A stretch of 43,864 nt of DNA. It comes from Crocinitomicaceae bacterium. GTDB taxonomy: Bacteria > Bacteroidota > Bacteroidia > Flavobacteriales_D > Crocinitomicaceae. The DNA lies in contig JALQYQ010000040.1 of assembly GCA_023262855.1 (NCBI GenBank), forward strand, positions 1 to 43,864, in the 5' to 3' direction. The notes below the pieces were generated by a model. The model worked only from the letters and a program-made list of their open reading frames with translations, was not told the origin of the DNA and made no database searches. Below, in pieces: positions 1 through 9,898 of the stretch. Position 1 is the first letter of the stretch; each line of letters opens with the position of its first letter. Position numbers and translations under genes: made by a program.

Positions 1-1911
<1,911 letters not shown>

Positions 1912-1944
1912 TCAGCTTAAGAATGGAGGTGTATAATTTTGCAC

Positions 1945-2529
1945 TTAATTGACTTTTTTTGTGCTTAAAAATGCTATCATTTTTTCGAGTGCACGAGCGC
2001 GGTGACTCATTTTGTTTTTTTCTTCTAAACTCATTTCAGCGAATGTTTTACCGCAATTTTCGGGTTCGAATATCGGATCATAGCCAAATCCTTCCGCTCC
2101 AGATTTCTCCGTTCGAATTGTTCCTTTCACGATTCCCTCAAATAGATGCATTTCACCTTCCCAATACAAAGCAATGGCTGTTCTAAATTGTGCATTTCGA
2201 TTGGCTTTCCCTTGCAGTTGTTCAAGTACCAAATCCATGTTTTGATTTGAGTCACGCTGCTCGCCAGCATAACGTGCCGAAATAACGCCTGGTTTTCCAT
2301 CAAGAGCTTCAATTTCTAAACCGGTATCATCCGCAAAAACATTTAAATTGAACTGATTGACTATGTATTCTGCTTTCTGAATGGCGTTGCCTTCCAAGGT
2401 CGGAGCAGTTTCTGGAATATCTTCAAAACACTGTAAATCATCGAGTGTAACCAACGTGATTCCTTCTGGAACAAGCGATTGAATTTCTTTTGCTTTGTTG
2501 TGATTGTGCGTTGCGAAAACAAGTTTCAT
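1945..2529 (-). CDS. rdgB: RdgB/HAM1 non-canonical purine NTP pyrophosphatase
   Basis: Hydrolyses XTP, dITP and ITP to monophosphates plus pyrophosphate, clearing deaminated purines from the nucleotide pool in the cytoplasm. The 194 residues match the usual family length. Seen: N-terminal ATHNHNKAKEI nucleotide-binding motif, FADDTGLEIEALDG metal/active-site loop, SARYAGEQ, GYDPIFEP and C-terminal SHRARAL. The ATG at 2529 gives the canonical MKLVFATHN start. The GxxExxY gene ends 32 bp upstream on the same strand, so the two may be co-transcribed. Confidence 0.95.
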   Translation of the reverse strand: MKLVFATHNHNKAKEIQSLVPEGITLVTLDDLQCFEDIPETAPTLEGNAIQKAEYIVNQFNLNVFADDTGLEIEALDGKPGVISARYAGEQRDSNQNMDLVLEQLQGKANRNAQFRTAIALYWEGEMHLFEGIVKGTIRTEKSGAEGFGYDPIFEPENCGKTFAEMSLEEKNKMSHRARALEKMIAFLSTKKVN

Positions 2530-2561
2530 GGCTATCGTTTTTTAGAAGGTAAATTTAATTC

Positions 2562-2948
2562 TTAATCTTGATTCAAATTGTTTACTTTACGAATGATATT
2601 TTTAAAAATTTCATCTGAATTAAAGTTTACTAATATACCCAATTTATATCCTGTTAGTTTTAAATATGTTAACAATTGCTTATGATGAAGTGGAGAAAGT
2701 TTTTCAACTGATTTTATTTCAATGACGACTTTCTTATTAATTAGTAAATCTAATCTAAAGACAGATTCCAATTTTATTTCTTCATAGATTATAGGAATTG
2801 GCACTTGTGATTCAACTTGAAGTCCACGTTTCTTCAATTCGTAAATTAGTGTTGCTTCATAAGCTGATTCTAAGAGTCCAGGTCCAAGACTTTCGTAGAT
2901 GTTAAAGATAGCGCCTCTTATTTGATAAGAAATTTCATTTTCAGTCAT
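2562..2948 (-). CDS. GxxExxY family protein
   Basis: A 128-residue protein of the GxxExxY family, common in Bacteroidota and cyanobacteria. The naming motif is seen as GPGLLESAY near residue 23. The core LDLLINKKVVIEIKSVEKL resembles the D...E-x-K centre of PD-(D/E)xK nuclease-like folds, and HHKQLLTYLKLTGYKLGILVNF is the conserved C-terminal half. Biological role is unknown; a nuclease-like or nucleic-acid-binding function is inference. Full length, same strand as rdgB and 32 bp before it. No clear promoter seen upstream. Confidence 0.9.
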   Translation of the reverse strand: MTENEISYQIRGAIFNIYESLGPGLLESAYEATLIYELKKRGLQVESQVPIPIIYEEIKLESVFRLDLLINKKVVIEIKSVEKLSPLHHKQLLTYLKLTGYKLGILVNFNSDEIFKNIIRKVNNLNQD

Positions 2949-3030
2949 TGTGTAAAAAAATAGGTTTACCTCTAAGTTATCAAAATTGAAGAAATTTTAC
3001 AATTACTTTTTAGATTTTATTTCAGCCTAT

Positions 3031-3262
3031 TCTCTGTGTAATCAGCGGGAAAAAAAGAGAAGCACCGAATGTTAAAGTTTCCCGCAGAAAACCGCGGAAC
3101 TTTGTTTTTTAGCTGTTCTATCCTGTGTAAATCTGCGTATTCAGCGGAAAAAAATAAGAAGCTTGGCTTGAAATTGTTTCCCACAGATAACGCAGAAAAA
3201 CGCGGATTTAGGTTTGTGAGTTAATCGATTCTGCGATCCTCTGCGAAATCAGCGGGATAAAA
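3031..3262. repeat. Intergenic palindromic CGCAG/CAGCGG repeats
   Basis: The gap 2949-3327 has no gene. It holds alternating inverted half-units: TCAGCGGGAAAA-like at 3041, 3150 and 3248, and TTTCCCGCAGA / TTTCCCACAGA-like at 3078 and 3177, with CCGCGGA and ACGCGGA tails. Neighbouring halves are reverse complements, so the transcript could form two successive imperfect stem-loops. The rest of the gap shows nothing recognisable. Confidence 0.7.
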
Positions 3263-3327
3263 AGGACTTTGGGTAAAATTTCTTCCACCACATTATCAGA
3301 GAGCCAAGTTTTAAGGTTATTTGATTC

Positions 3328-4398
3328 TCATTGAAATAAATTCAAATAAGCCAATTTCAAAGCATTCACCGAAAAACGCTCTTCAATCGTTTGTTTTCCT
3401 GCTTTGCCGAGACGGACACGTAATTCTTTATTTTCGAGAAGCAAACTGAGTTTTTCTTTCCACTCTTCAGGGCTACTCGCTAAAAATCCATTCACACCAT
3501 CGTGGACAATTGTTGTGTTTACTCCAACGGGCGACATCACTGTAGCAATTTCCAACGACATGTATTGCAAGCCTTTGAAGCCACATTTTCCTTCCGACCA
3601 AATATCATGATTCAAGGGCATCACGCCAATGTTCATTTTTGCTAAATCCTCAATTTCAGTTTCCTTTTTCCATTTGATGAATTGCAAAGATTCCAATTCA
3701 AAGTTGGGCGCCTCATTTGAAATCACTAAAAAGGTGAATGCGTATTTCTTTTCTAAGTCTTGCAAAACCGGAATCAATTCATTCAGGTAATGCATGGTTG
3801 TATGTGTTCCTGTCCAACCAATCACCATCTTGTCTTGCGCTTGATCGCACATTTCATTGTGATGATTTACAGTGTCAATGGTCGTTGGGATAATTGTCAC
3901 ATGTTGGTTGTATTGACGTGCATAACTGGCTAAATACTCGTTTCCAGCTGTAACGTGGGACGCCCATTTCATGCAATAATTTACTTTCCAATAAGCTTTT
4001 AATCGCTGAAATTTGGCATTCGTTTCACTGTAATTTGGTAACCAAATCGCATCATCAAAATCGTAAATAAATTTTCTACGCAATAGTTTTGCTACAATCC
4101 ATTCAAAAACGGGTGGACCGATCTGCGCCATTTCACGGTGGACAAATATATAATCGGCACGATGTAATTTGAATAAAAGAAAAAATCGGCGTAAGAAACT
4201 CCCCAGTAAGCCTGAAATCTTGCGAAAAGTTTTTCCAGGAGCATACAAGGTCTTCCACGTTTTGTCGCTTAAAAATGGATAAATTTCAACCGTATAACCA
4301 TTTTCTTCCAAATCAGGCAAATACTGCTCGAACCGAAAACGCTGAGATGGCGCTTCTCCTTTCGGATAGGGAACAAGGAAGTAAATTGTTTTTGACAT
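3328..4398 (-). CDS. Glycosyltransferase, GT4-like (GT-B fold)
   Basis: Predicted cytoplasmic or membrane-associated glycosyltransferase of 356 residues. The N-terminal half (FLVPYPKGEAPSQRFRFEQY, then FVHREMAQIGPP and KFIYDFDDAIWLPNYS) is the acceptor-side domain seen in Bacteroidota GT4-like enzymes. The C-terminal half has VIGWTGTHTT, VMPLNHDIWSEGKCGFKGLQ and VHDGVNGFLA, corresponding to the nucleotide-sugar-binding domain. A basic stretch at residues 58-75 (FRKISGLLGSFLRRFF) may touch the membrane. The ATG at 4398 is used. A second glycosyltransferase ends 54 bp upstream, so one transcript is likely. Donor and acceptor cannot be told from sequence. Confidence 0.85.
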   Translation of the reverse strand: MSKTIYFLVPYPKGEAPSQRFRFEQYLPDLEENGYTVEIYPFLSDKTWKTLYAPGKTFRKISGLLGSFLRRFFLLFKLHRADYIFVHREMAQIGPPVFEWIVAKLLRRKFIYDFDDAIWLPNYSETNAKFQRLKAYWKVNYCMKWASHVTAGNEYLASYARQYNQHVTIIPTTIDTVNHHNEMCDQAQDKMVIGWTGTHTTMHYLNELIPVLQDLEKKYAFTFLVISNEAPNFELESLQFIKWKKETEIEDLAKMNIGVMPLNHDIWSEGKCGFKGLQYMSLEIATVMSPVGVNTTIVHDGVNGFLASSPEEWKEKLSLLLENKELRVRLGKAGKQTIEERFSVNALKLAYLNLFQ

Positions 4399-4452
4399 GG
4401 TAATTTGGAAGATTTAAATATTTAAATTTTGCAAAAGATAAATAGCACGAAA

Positions 4453-5676
4453 TTAATTAGTTAAAAGTTTACGATACACACTTAAATAACGTTCAACACC
4501 AACTTTCAAACCGTAGAACTCATGTGATCCTTTCATTGTCAACGTTCGGTCGAAACTAGAAGCATCGATGAGCGAAGTACCGTAATTTTCTTCGTTCAAT
4601 TTGTCAATTACAATTCCAGCGTTGTATTTCTTGACAACCAAGTCTGTATCGCCAACTCCAGCATTGCACACCAAAGGAATACCCATTGCCATGATTTCAC
4701 CCTGTTTTGTTGGTGAAGAGGCTTTCTTGGAATAACTCGGACGAATGAAAAAGATCGAAGCAGAAAATAAACTAATGTTCAATGGAACTTCGGCGTGACG
4801 ACAAGAAGTAATAATAATCGATTCCGTATCAATTCCTTTTTCACTAGCTTTTGTCAAAATGGTCGATGGGTTTTCTCCAGTCACGAATAAGAATTTTGCC
4901 TCAGGTTTGTTCATTTTCAGCACCTTGAAGTAATCCAACATTTCTGGAAGCATGTACCACGTGCCAATTGAACCAACATACCCAAGAATAAAATCCGGTG
5001 TTTGTATGTTCAAGTGCTGACGCAATTCGTTTTGCTTCGTTTCTGAAATCGTCGTTGGATCAAATAAGTTTAAATCAACACAACAAGGAATAACTTCGAT
5101 TTTCGGTGGATTGGTTTTAAACGCAGGCCAACTTTCAATTTCATTTTTGCCATTGTGTGTCAAGGAAACGGTGTAATCTGCTTGTGAGAAAAACTGCAAT
5201 TCTTTCTTTTTGAAATAGTTATAGACAGTTTTAAATACAGGGTTTTTCAGACTCCAAATGTTTCCATCAATGCGTTCATTTGCCCAAAATCCGCGCATAT
5301 CGAACAAGAATTTCGTGCCAAATCGCTTTTTCATGCCCAAACCAACAAGTGCTGAAATATAACTGCGACAATGAATTATTTTAAACGAATGTTCTTTGTG
5401 TAAGCGATGTGCCAAACGTTTCATGCGTTGAACATCGTAAATCGTAGAAAGCAAAGGCGGTTTTTTTGTGTAACTCAGCGGGTGCCAACTAATTCCATAC
5501 TGATCACAAATCGCTTGGATGTGTTCACGATGCAAGGCAAATTTTTCATCTTTCTCAAAACTGATCAAGTGAAATTGAAATCCTTCTTTCGATAAACCAC
5601 CCAAATAAGGCAACACTTGCGATTGCCCTAGCGGATCTGTCATCCCATCGTATGATATGTATAATATGTTCGTCAA
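4453..5676 (-). CDS. Glycosyltransferase, GT4 family, TTG start
   Basis: A 407-residue GT-B glycosyltransferase. Seen: N-terminal ILYISYDGMTDPLGQSQVLP, typical of polysaccharide-locus GT4 enzymes, then HCRSYISALVGLG, FDMRGFWANERIDG, VIPCCVDLNLFDP, GYVGSIGTWYMLPEML and C-terminal SPTKQGEIMAMGIPLVCNAGVGDTD, which holds the donor-binding ExxAxGxP-like segment. The start is TTG: an in-frame TAG lies 9 nt before it and the next ATG is codon 12, inside the conserved N-terminus. Lies between asnB (164 bp upstream, beyond a repeat array) and another glycosyltransferase. Specificity unknown. Confidence 0.88.
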   Translation of the reverse strand: MTNILYISYDGMTDPLGQSQVLPYLGGLSKEGFQFHLISFEKDEKFALHREHIQAICDQYGISWHPLSYTKKPPLLSTIYDVQRMKRLAHRLHKEHSFKIIHCRSYISALVGLGMKKRFGTKFLFDMRGFWANERIDGNIWSLKNPVFKTVYNYFKKKELQFFSQADYTVSLTHNGKNEIESWPAFKTNPPKIEVIPCCVDLNLFDPTTISETKQNELRQHLNIQTPDFILGYVGSIGTWYMLPEMLDYFKVLKMNKPEAKFLFVTGENPSTILTKASEKGIDTESIIITSCRHAEVPLNISLFSASIFFIRPSYSKKASSPTKQGEIMAMGIPLVCNAGVGDTDLVVKKYNAGIVIDKLNEENYGTSLIDASSFDRTLTMKGSHEFYGLKVGVERYLSVYRKLLTN

Positions 5677-5733
5677 TTCAATCTATAGTCTATTCGTAAT
5701 CATCATTTTTATTTCTGACGTGACGTGACGCGA

Positions 5734-5752
5734 CATCTCGACAAGCTCGATG
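5734..5752. repeat. Imperfect palindrome CATCTCGACAAGCTCGATG
   Basis: An imperfect inverted repeat around CAAGC (TCGA on both sides). A related TCATCGAGTTTATCGAGAG lies near 41867. From memory, words like this recur between genes in Bacteroidota; that is not checked here. Confidence 0.5.
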
Positions 5753-5778
5753 ACCGACGTCCCTACTAAATCTATTTT

Positions 5779-5846
5779 CCATGCTCCATGCTCCATACTC
5801 CAAGCTCCTCTCGATTCTCGGTTCTCGATTCTCGATTCTCTCACGC
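5779..5846. repeat. Short-period array at the asnB 3' end (CTCCATG and CTCGATT words)
   Basis: Near-tandem words CTCCATG/CTCCATA (7-8 bp period), then CTCGATT/CTCGGTT repeated at 7 bp. On the minus strand the array begins at the asnB stop codon: GCG TGA GAGAATCGAGAATCGAG. One of several arrays of this architecture in the window. Confidence 0.8.
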
Positions 5847-7748
5847 CATCCACTTCCCAAACCACATCTGGAACATCAATAAATACCACAATTTCACATC
5901 AAATTCCTTTTTGCCGCCAAAGAAATCTGCTTTCAACTTCGCAACAAATTCCCAATTAAAAATTCCTTGTTCGACAATCTTCTTTTCGGAAAGATGTTCT
6001 TCAACCAATTCGCGTAAATCGTTTTGTAACCAATGCGCAATCGGAATAGCGAAGCCCATTTTTGGTCGATCCATCAATTCTTTCGGGATGTAATCGTGTA
6101 CAATTTCTTTTAAAATATATTTCTTTTCACCGTTGTGGTATTTGAAATCGTCTGGCAAAGTTGCAGCCCATTCAATCACGCGATGATCCAAGAACGGTTC
6201 TCGTCCTTCCAAACTGGCTGTCATCGTTGCGCGATCGACTTTTTGTAAAATGTCGTCCAATAAATACGTTTGATAATCAATCGCCATCATGTAAGTCAAA
6301 GGCGTTGAAAATTCAGCTTTCAATTCCTTCGAGCGGTAATGCGTTGGTAAAGCTTCAAAATTTGCGTTCTTCAATACGTTCTTCAATTGCTCATCGGTGA
6401 ATTGCTGACTCAAACTCAGCATGATTTGTTCCGAAGAAGGATTGCGAAGAATGCCTTTTAATTTCTCGTATCGGTTGTGAAAATTGTATTTGTTTTTGAG
6501 TACTGGAATTTTATCTGAAGGAATTAAGTCCATCATTCCAGCCATTGATTTGCGCACGAATCCAGGAAGTTGTTCCATTTTCTTTCCATAACGCATCAAA
6601 TAATCGTAGCGATTGTAACCAGCAAACACTTCGTCTCCGGCATCAGCACTCAAAGCAACTGTTACATGCTTGCGTGCCATGATACTCACCAAAGTTGTTG
6701 GAATCGCACTGCTATCTGCAAATGGTTCGTCGTAATAAAAGGGCAAATCGACAATTAAATCCGTTGCATCTTTTTGCGTGCACTCAATTTCTGTGTGATC
6801 AGTTCCAAGGTGTTTTGCAACATCTTTTGCGTAAGGTGCTTCGTTCAAACCAATATCAGGAACAGCGATCGTAAATGTTTTTAGCTTTTCCGTTCTGTTT
6901 TTTTGCAAAAGCGATGTCACACATGCACTGTCATACCCGCCACTTAGGAAAACACCAACAGGTACATCAGCTACCATGCGGTATTCGCACGCTGAACTTA
7001 GTATTTTCTCAGTTTCAGTTTTAGCTTCTTCGTATGAAATGCTTGTTTTTGGTTGGTTGTAAGCATCGTACACATTCCAATAACGCTCAATTTGAACTGT
7101 TTGATTTTCTAGATTCAAGGTCAATGAATGCCCAGGTTCCAACTTATAACAATCCTCGAAAATACAATGTGGTGTCGGAACGTTACCATATTGCATGAAA
7201 GCGCCAACAGCTGCAAGATTAATTTTCTTTTGAAACTTCGGATGTTGGTGAAAAGCTTTCAGCTCAGAAGCAAATAGAAATAAATCTCCTTGCTTGTAAT
7301 AGAAAAATGGTTTTACGCCAGCTCGATCTCTTACACAGAAAATCGTATTTGCTTTTGTATCATACAACACAATTGCAAACATACCAATGAACTTATCGAT
7401 GCAGGCTTTCCCCCATTGTGCATAGGCATGAAGAATCATTTCCGTATCTGAACCGCCCACAAAAGAATGTCCTAAAGAACTTAATTCATCTTTAATTTCT
7501 TGGTAATTGTAAATCTCTCCGTTGAAACATATCCAAAGATGCTCGAATTGCATTGGTTGTGTTCCGTGTTCACTTAAATCAATGATGGAAAGTCGGCGAT
7601 GGCCAAAGCCAATTTGTGCTTTTGCTTCGTTTAATAATTGAATTCCACTTCCGTCTGGTCCTCGATGGAAAAGGGTGTTCGTCATCCTTTCCAATGTATT
7701 TTCAGAAGAAGACCTAGCAAAATCAATGAATCCGGTTATTCCGCACAT
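5841..7748 (-). CDS. asnB: Asparagine synthase-type glutamine-hydrolysing amidotransferase
   Basis: A 635-residue class II glutamine amidotransferase. The N-terminal Ntn glutaminase domain (about 2-215) has Cys2 (MCGITGF), HRRLSIIDLS near 50, FNGEIYN 75-81 and GSDTE 99-103. The synthetase domain has the PP-loop LSGGYDSA near 268-275 (Tyr where Val is usual) and SADAGDEVFAGYNRY. It can be asparagine synthase or, as in many O-antigen loci (WbpS-like), an enzyme that amidates a uronic-acid carboxyl group. Two glycosyltransferases downstream on the same strand favour the glycan role, but this is inference. The ATG at 7748 gives the obligatory Cys2. A weak TATCTTCG box lies just upstream (7753-7760). 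Confidence 0.92.
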   Translation of the reverse strand: MCGITGFIDFARSSSENTLERMTNTLFHRGPDGSGIQLLNEAKAQIGFGHRRLSIIDLSEHGTQPMQFEHLWICFNGEIYNYQEIKDELSSLGHSFVGGSDTEMILHAYAQWGKACIDKFIGMFAIVLYDTKANTIFCVRDRAGVKPFFYYKQGDLFLFASELKAFHQHPKFQKKINLAAVGAFMQYGNVPTPHCIFEDCYKLEPGHSLTLNLENQTVQIERYWNVYDAYNQPKTSISYEEAKTETEKILSSACEYRMVADVPVGVFLSGGYDSACVTSLLQKNRTEKLKTFTIAVPDIGLNEAPYAKDVAKHLGTDHTEIECTQKDATDLIVDLPFYYDEPFADSSAIPTTLVSIMARKHVTVALSADAGDEVFAGYNRYDYLMRYGKKMEQLPGFVRKSMAGMMDLIPSDKIPVLKNKYNFHNRYEKLKGILRNPSSEQIMLSLSQQFTDEQLKNVLKNANFEALPTHYRSKELKAEFSTPLTYMMAIDYQTYLLDDILQKVDRATMTASLEGREPFLDHRVIEWAATLPDDFKYHNGEKKYILKEIVHDYIPKELMDRPKMGFAIPIAHWLQNDLRELVEEHLSEKKIVEQGIFNWEFVAKLKADFFGGKKEFDVKLWYLLMFQMWFGKWMA

Positions 7749-7872
7749 AGTACGAAGATAACAATTCTTCTAAAAGTGGAATTTTGTTTCATCAAAAAGT
7801 AATTATTTTTTAAAGTTTAGTGTAACTTCATCGGCAATTGAGCCTTTTATAGAGTCGATTGTATTGTAGCGT

Positions 7873-8949
7873 ATGAAAATGAAAACAACATCTCTCCTTA
7901 CTGTTTCCGTTAGCGCATTTGCGTGTGCAATGCTCATTTTTTCATGTGCTGATACCGAAACAACGAATACTGAAAAGCAATCAAAGAAAGAAACAGATCA
8001 CGTTGTACCTAGTGTACAAGTGAAAAATGAATTGATAGAAAGTGAACTGCTACTGGAAGGAAAGGTTGTGTATCGAACAACAAAAGAAATCACTTTTTCA
8101 GTTGGAGGTATTTTAGAAGCTGGTGACCTTCCAATTAAAACGGGTACTGATTTTAAGTTCAATGATTTATTGTTCAAGCTGAATTTGAAAGATGCGTTTG
8201 CTTTATTGAGTGCAAAAAAGAAAGACTTAGCAACTTCTTTTAATGCATTTCTTCGTGATTTAAACAAGTCAGGAACTTCTAGCCAATCTGGAGAATTAAT
8301 CAATGTTGACAAATGGGAAACGTTTACTGCTCAACTAAAACCAGAGAAACGACTCCCGAAATTCCCAACATTTAAAACAAAAACAGAAGAGAATTTACTC
8401 CTAGAAAACAACTTATTTGTTCAATACGATGAGGTGCAAAAACTTGAGCAAGAAATTGAACAGTATTTCTATTTAGCACCGTTCGATGGCACTGTTGTAT
8501 CCATGAATGCGAAAATTGGAAATCGAGTGAAGCCGAGTCAACGCGTTGCGCAAATTGCTAAAAAAGGAGATTACAAATTAGTTGCGCGTGTTGATGCTTC
8601 TCAGACAAATCCAATGAAAAGTAGTGAAGTAGTAAATGCATCAAAAGAAGTTATTGGTCGAGCGACTTTCTCGAAATCAAAAAAGATTGGCAATCAAAAA
8701 GAATGGAGTTTTTCCATCAAAATGAACAAAGTTGTACAAGCAAAAATAGGTGAGGTACTTTACCTTAAAACAAGCTTAAAAAATCAAAAGGCTTTTTATT
8801 TGCCAGCATCAGCAGTTAAAAATGATTCAGTGCAAGTTTGGGAAAATGGAATGAAGAAGAAAAAGCGCATTCTTGTCTTGAAGGAAGAAGAAAATCGTTG
8901 TTTAGTTGCTGGATTAAATGATGGTGAAGTAGTGATTTTGAGTGAGTGA
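7873..8949 (+). CDS. RND-type efflux periplasmic adaptor, probable lipoprotein
   Basis: Membrane fusion protein (HlyD/AcrA-like) of 358 residues. The signal peptide ends in LIFSC with the lipidation Cys at 25; Phe at -2 is unusual for a lipobox. Then a barrel-sandwich half, VTYRTTKEITFSV-like to LPIKTGTDFKFNDLLFKL (the lipoyl-like knob, about 60-105), a short linker with modest helical content, the second half YFYLAPFDGTVVSMNAKIGNRVKPSQRVAQI (about 195-225, typical AP-F-G motif) and a beta-barrel/C-terminal domain ending in a NGMKKKKRILVL hairpin. No pump or TolC gene is adjacent, so it is an orphan adaptor here. The helical hairpin is shorter than in AcrA. Confidence 0.8.
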   Translation: MKMKTTSLLTVSVSAFACAMLIFSCADTETTNTEKQSKKETDHVVPSVQVKNELIESELLLEGKVVYRTTKEITFSVGGILEAGDLPIKTGTDFKFNDLLFKLNLKDAFALLSAKKKDLATSFNAFLRDLNKSGTSSQSGELINVDKWETFTAQLKPEKRLPKFPTFKTKTEENLLLENNLFVQYDEVQKLEQEIEQYFYLAPFDGTVVSMNAKIGNRVKPSQRVAQIAKKGDYKLVARVDASQTNPMKSSEVVNASKEVIGRATFSKSKKIGNQKEWSFSIKMNKVVQAKIGEVLYLKTSLKNQKAFYLPASAVKNDSVQVWENGMKKKKRILVLKEEENRCLVAGLNDGEVVILSE

Positions 8950-9039
8950 TTTTTGGAAACCCTCACGTTCAGCGAATTAAAAAAATCAGCAAATTATTGG
9001 CTTTACAATGAATTAACTCAAGCTTAAACTTGTGTGTGA

Positions 9040-9068
9040 TTTGCCCTGAAAAGCTTGATGTACCTTTG
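9040..9068 (+). promoter_or_regulatory. Promoter of the SpoIIE-type phosphatase gene (-33 TTTG, -7 TACCTTTG)
   Basis: TTTG at 9040-9043 and TACCTTTG at 9061-9068, 17 nt apart, match the Bacteroidota sigma-A pattern. The -7 box overlaps possible starts at 9055 (TTG) and 9058 (ATG), so translation most likely begins at the ATG at 9085. Confidence 0.65.
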
Positions 9069-9084
9069 TTTCAAAGAAAAACAA

Positions 9085-9885
9085 ATGTTAGCTGAATTGA
9101 AGAAACCACAAGAAGCTGACCTGACTACTTACATTGAAAGTTTAAATTACGCACAGATAATTCAGCGCGGATTATTACCCAAGAAACGTCATTTTAAGCG
9201 TTTGTTCGAAGATTATTTCGTGATTTACAAACCATTGAACATTCTTTCAGGGGATTTTTATTGGATTGGAAAAAAAGATCATTTGACCTATGTTGCTGTT
9301 GGTGATTGCACCGGACACGGTGTTCCAGGAGCCTTGCTTTCTGTTCTAGCATCAAGTATTTTGGAATATTCGATCATGAACAAAGGACTGAATAAAACGA
9401 ATAAAATTCTTCAAGAAGTTGACAAGAAGTTCATTGAAAGTTTCTCTGGGGCAAAAGAGGAATTCTTCAACAACGATTGGGTAGATATTGCGCTTGTTTG
9501 TATTGATAACAAAGAAAATAAAATCTATTTCTCATCTGCGAATCGTAAAATCTGTATTGTAAATTCGAAAGCTGAATACCAGGTTCTCGCTGGGAGTCCT
9601 TATCCAATTGGCGGTTGGCAAGTTGAAGAACACCGGAAGTTTGAATCACGTTCTTATGCTTTTCAAAAAGGTGATTGCTTGTACATCGGAACTGATGGTT
9701 TCCAAGACCAGATTGGTGGACCAAAAAACAAAAAGTATTCCTCGAAACGCTTGCATGAACTCTTTGGTCAATTAAGCAAAAAGGAAATGAATGATCAAGC
9801 TAATCTTTTAGAAAATGAGTTCATGGATTGGAAAGGAACGAATGACCAGATTGATGATGTGTGTGTGCTAGGAATTCGACTTTAA
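9085..9885 (+). CDS. SpoIIE/RsbU-type PP2C serine phosphatase
   Basis: A 266-residue stand-alone PPM-type phosphatase domain that removes phosphate from serine/threonine, usually on anti-sigma-factor antagonists or in stress signalling. Seen: LNYAQIIQRGLLP helix, LSGDFYW (metal-binding Asp), VGDCTGHGVPGALLS (second metal motif), GTDGFQDQIGG, and NDQIDDVCVLGIRL at the end carrying the last metal-binding Asp. Bacteroidota often fuse this domain to TPR or 7TM sensors; here there is no sensor. The start at 9085 is chosen because the promoter box covers upstream starts and an A-rich AAAGAAAAACAA precedes this ATG. The stop lies 13 bp from the convergent plsC-like gene. Confidence 0.88.
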   Translation: MLAELKKPQEADLTTYIESLNYAQIIQRGLLPKKRHFKRLFEDYFVIYKPLNILSGDFYWIGKKDHLTYVAVGDCTGHGVPGALLSVLASSILEYSIMNKGLNKTNKILQEVDKKFIESFSGAKEEFFNNDWVDIALVCIDNKENKIYFSSANRKICIVNSKAEYQVLAGSPYPIGGWQVEEHRKFESRSYAFQKGDCLYIGTDGFQDQIGGPKNKKYSSKRLHELFGQLSKKEMNDQANLLENEFMDWKGTNDQIDDVCVLGIRL

Positions 9886-9898
9886 AGAAAAATATAAA

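Noticed and set aside
5683..5889. Open frame of 68 codons on the minus strand
   Set aside because: Its sequence is the translated array (RESRIENRESRG words) plus part of the asnB end; no leader or homology.
7873..8949. Complete RND efflux operon
   Set aside because: Only the adaptor is present; neighbours are asnB on the other strand and a phosphatase.
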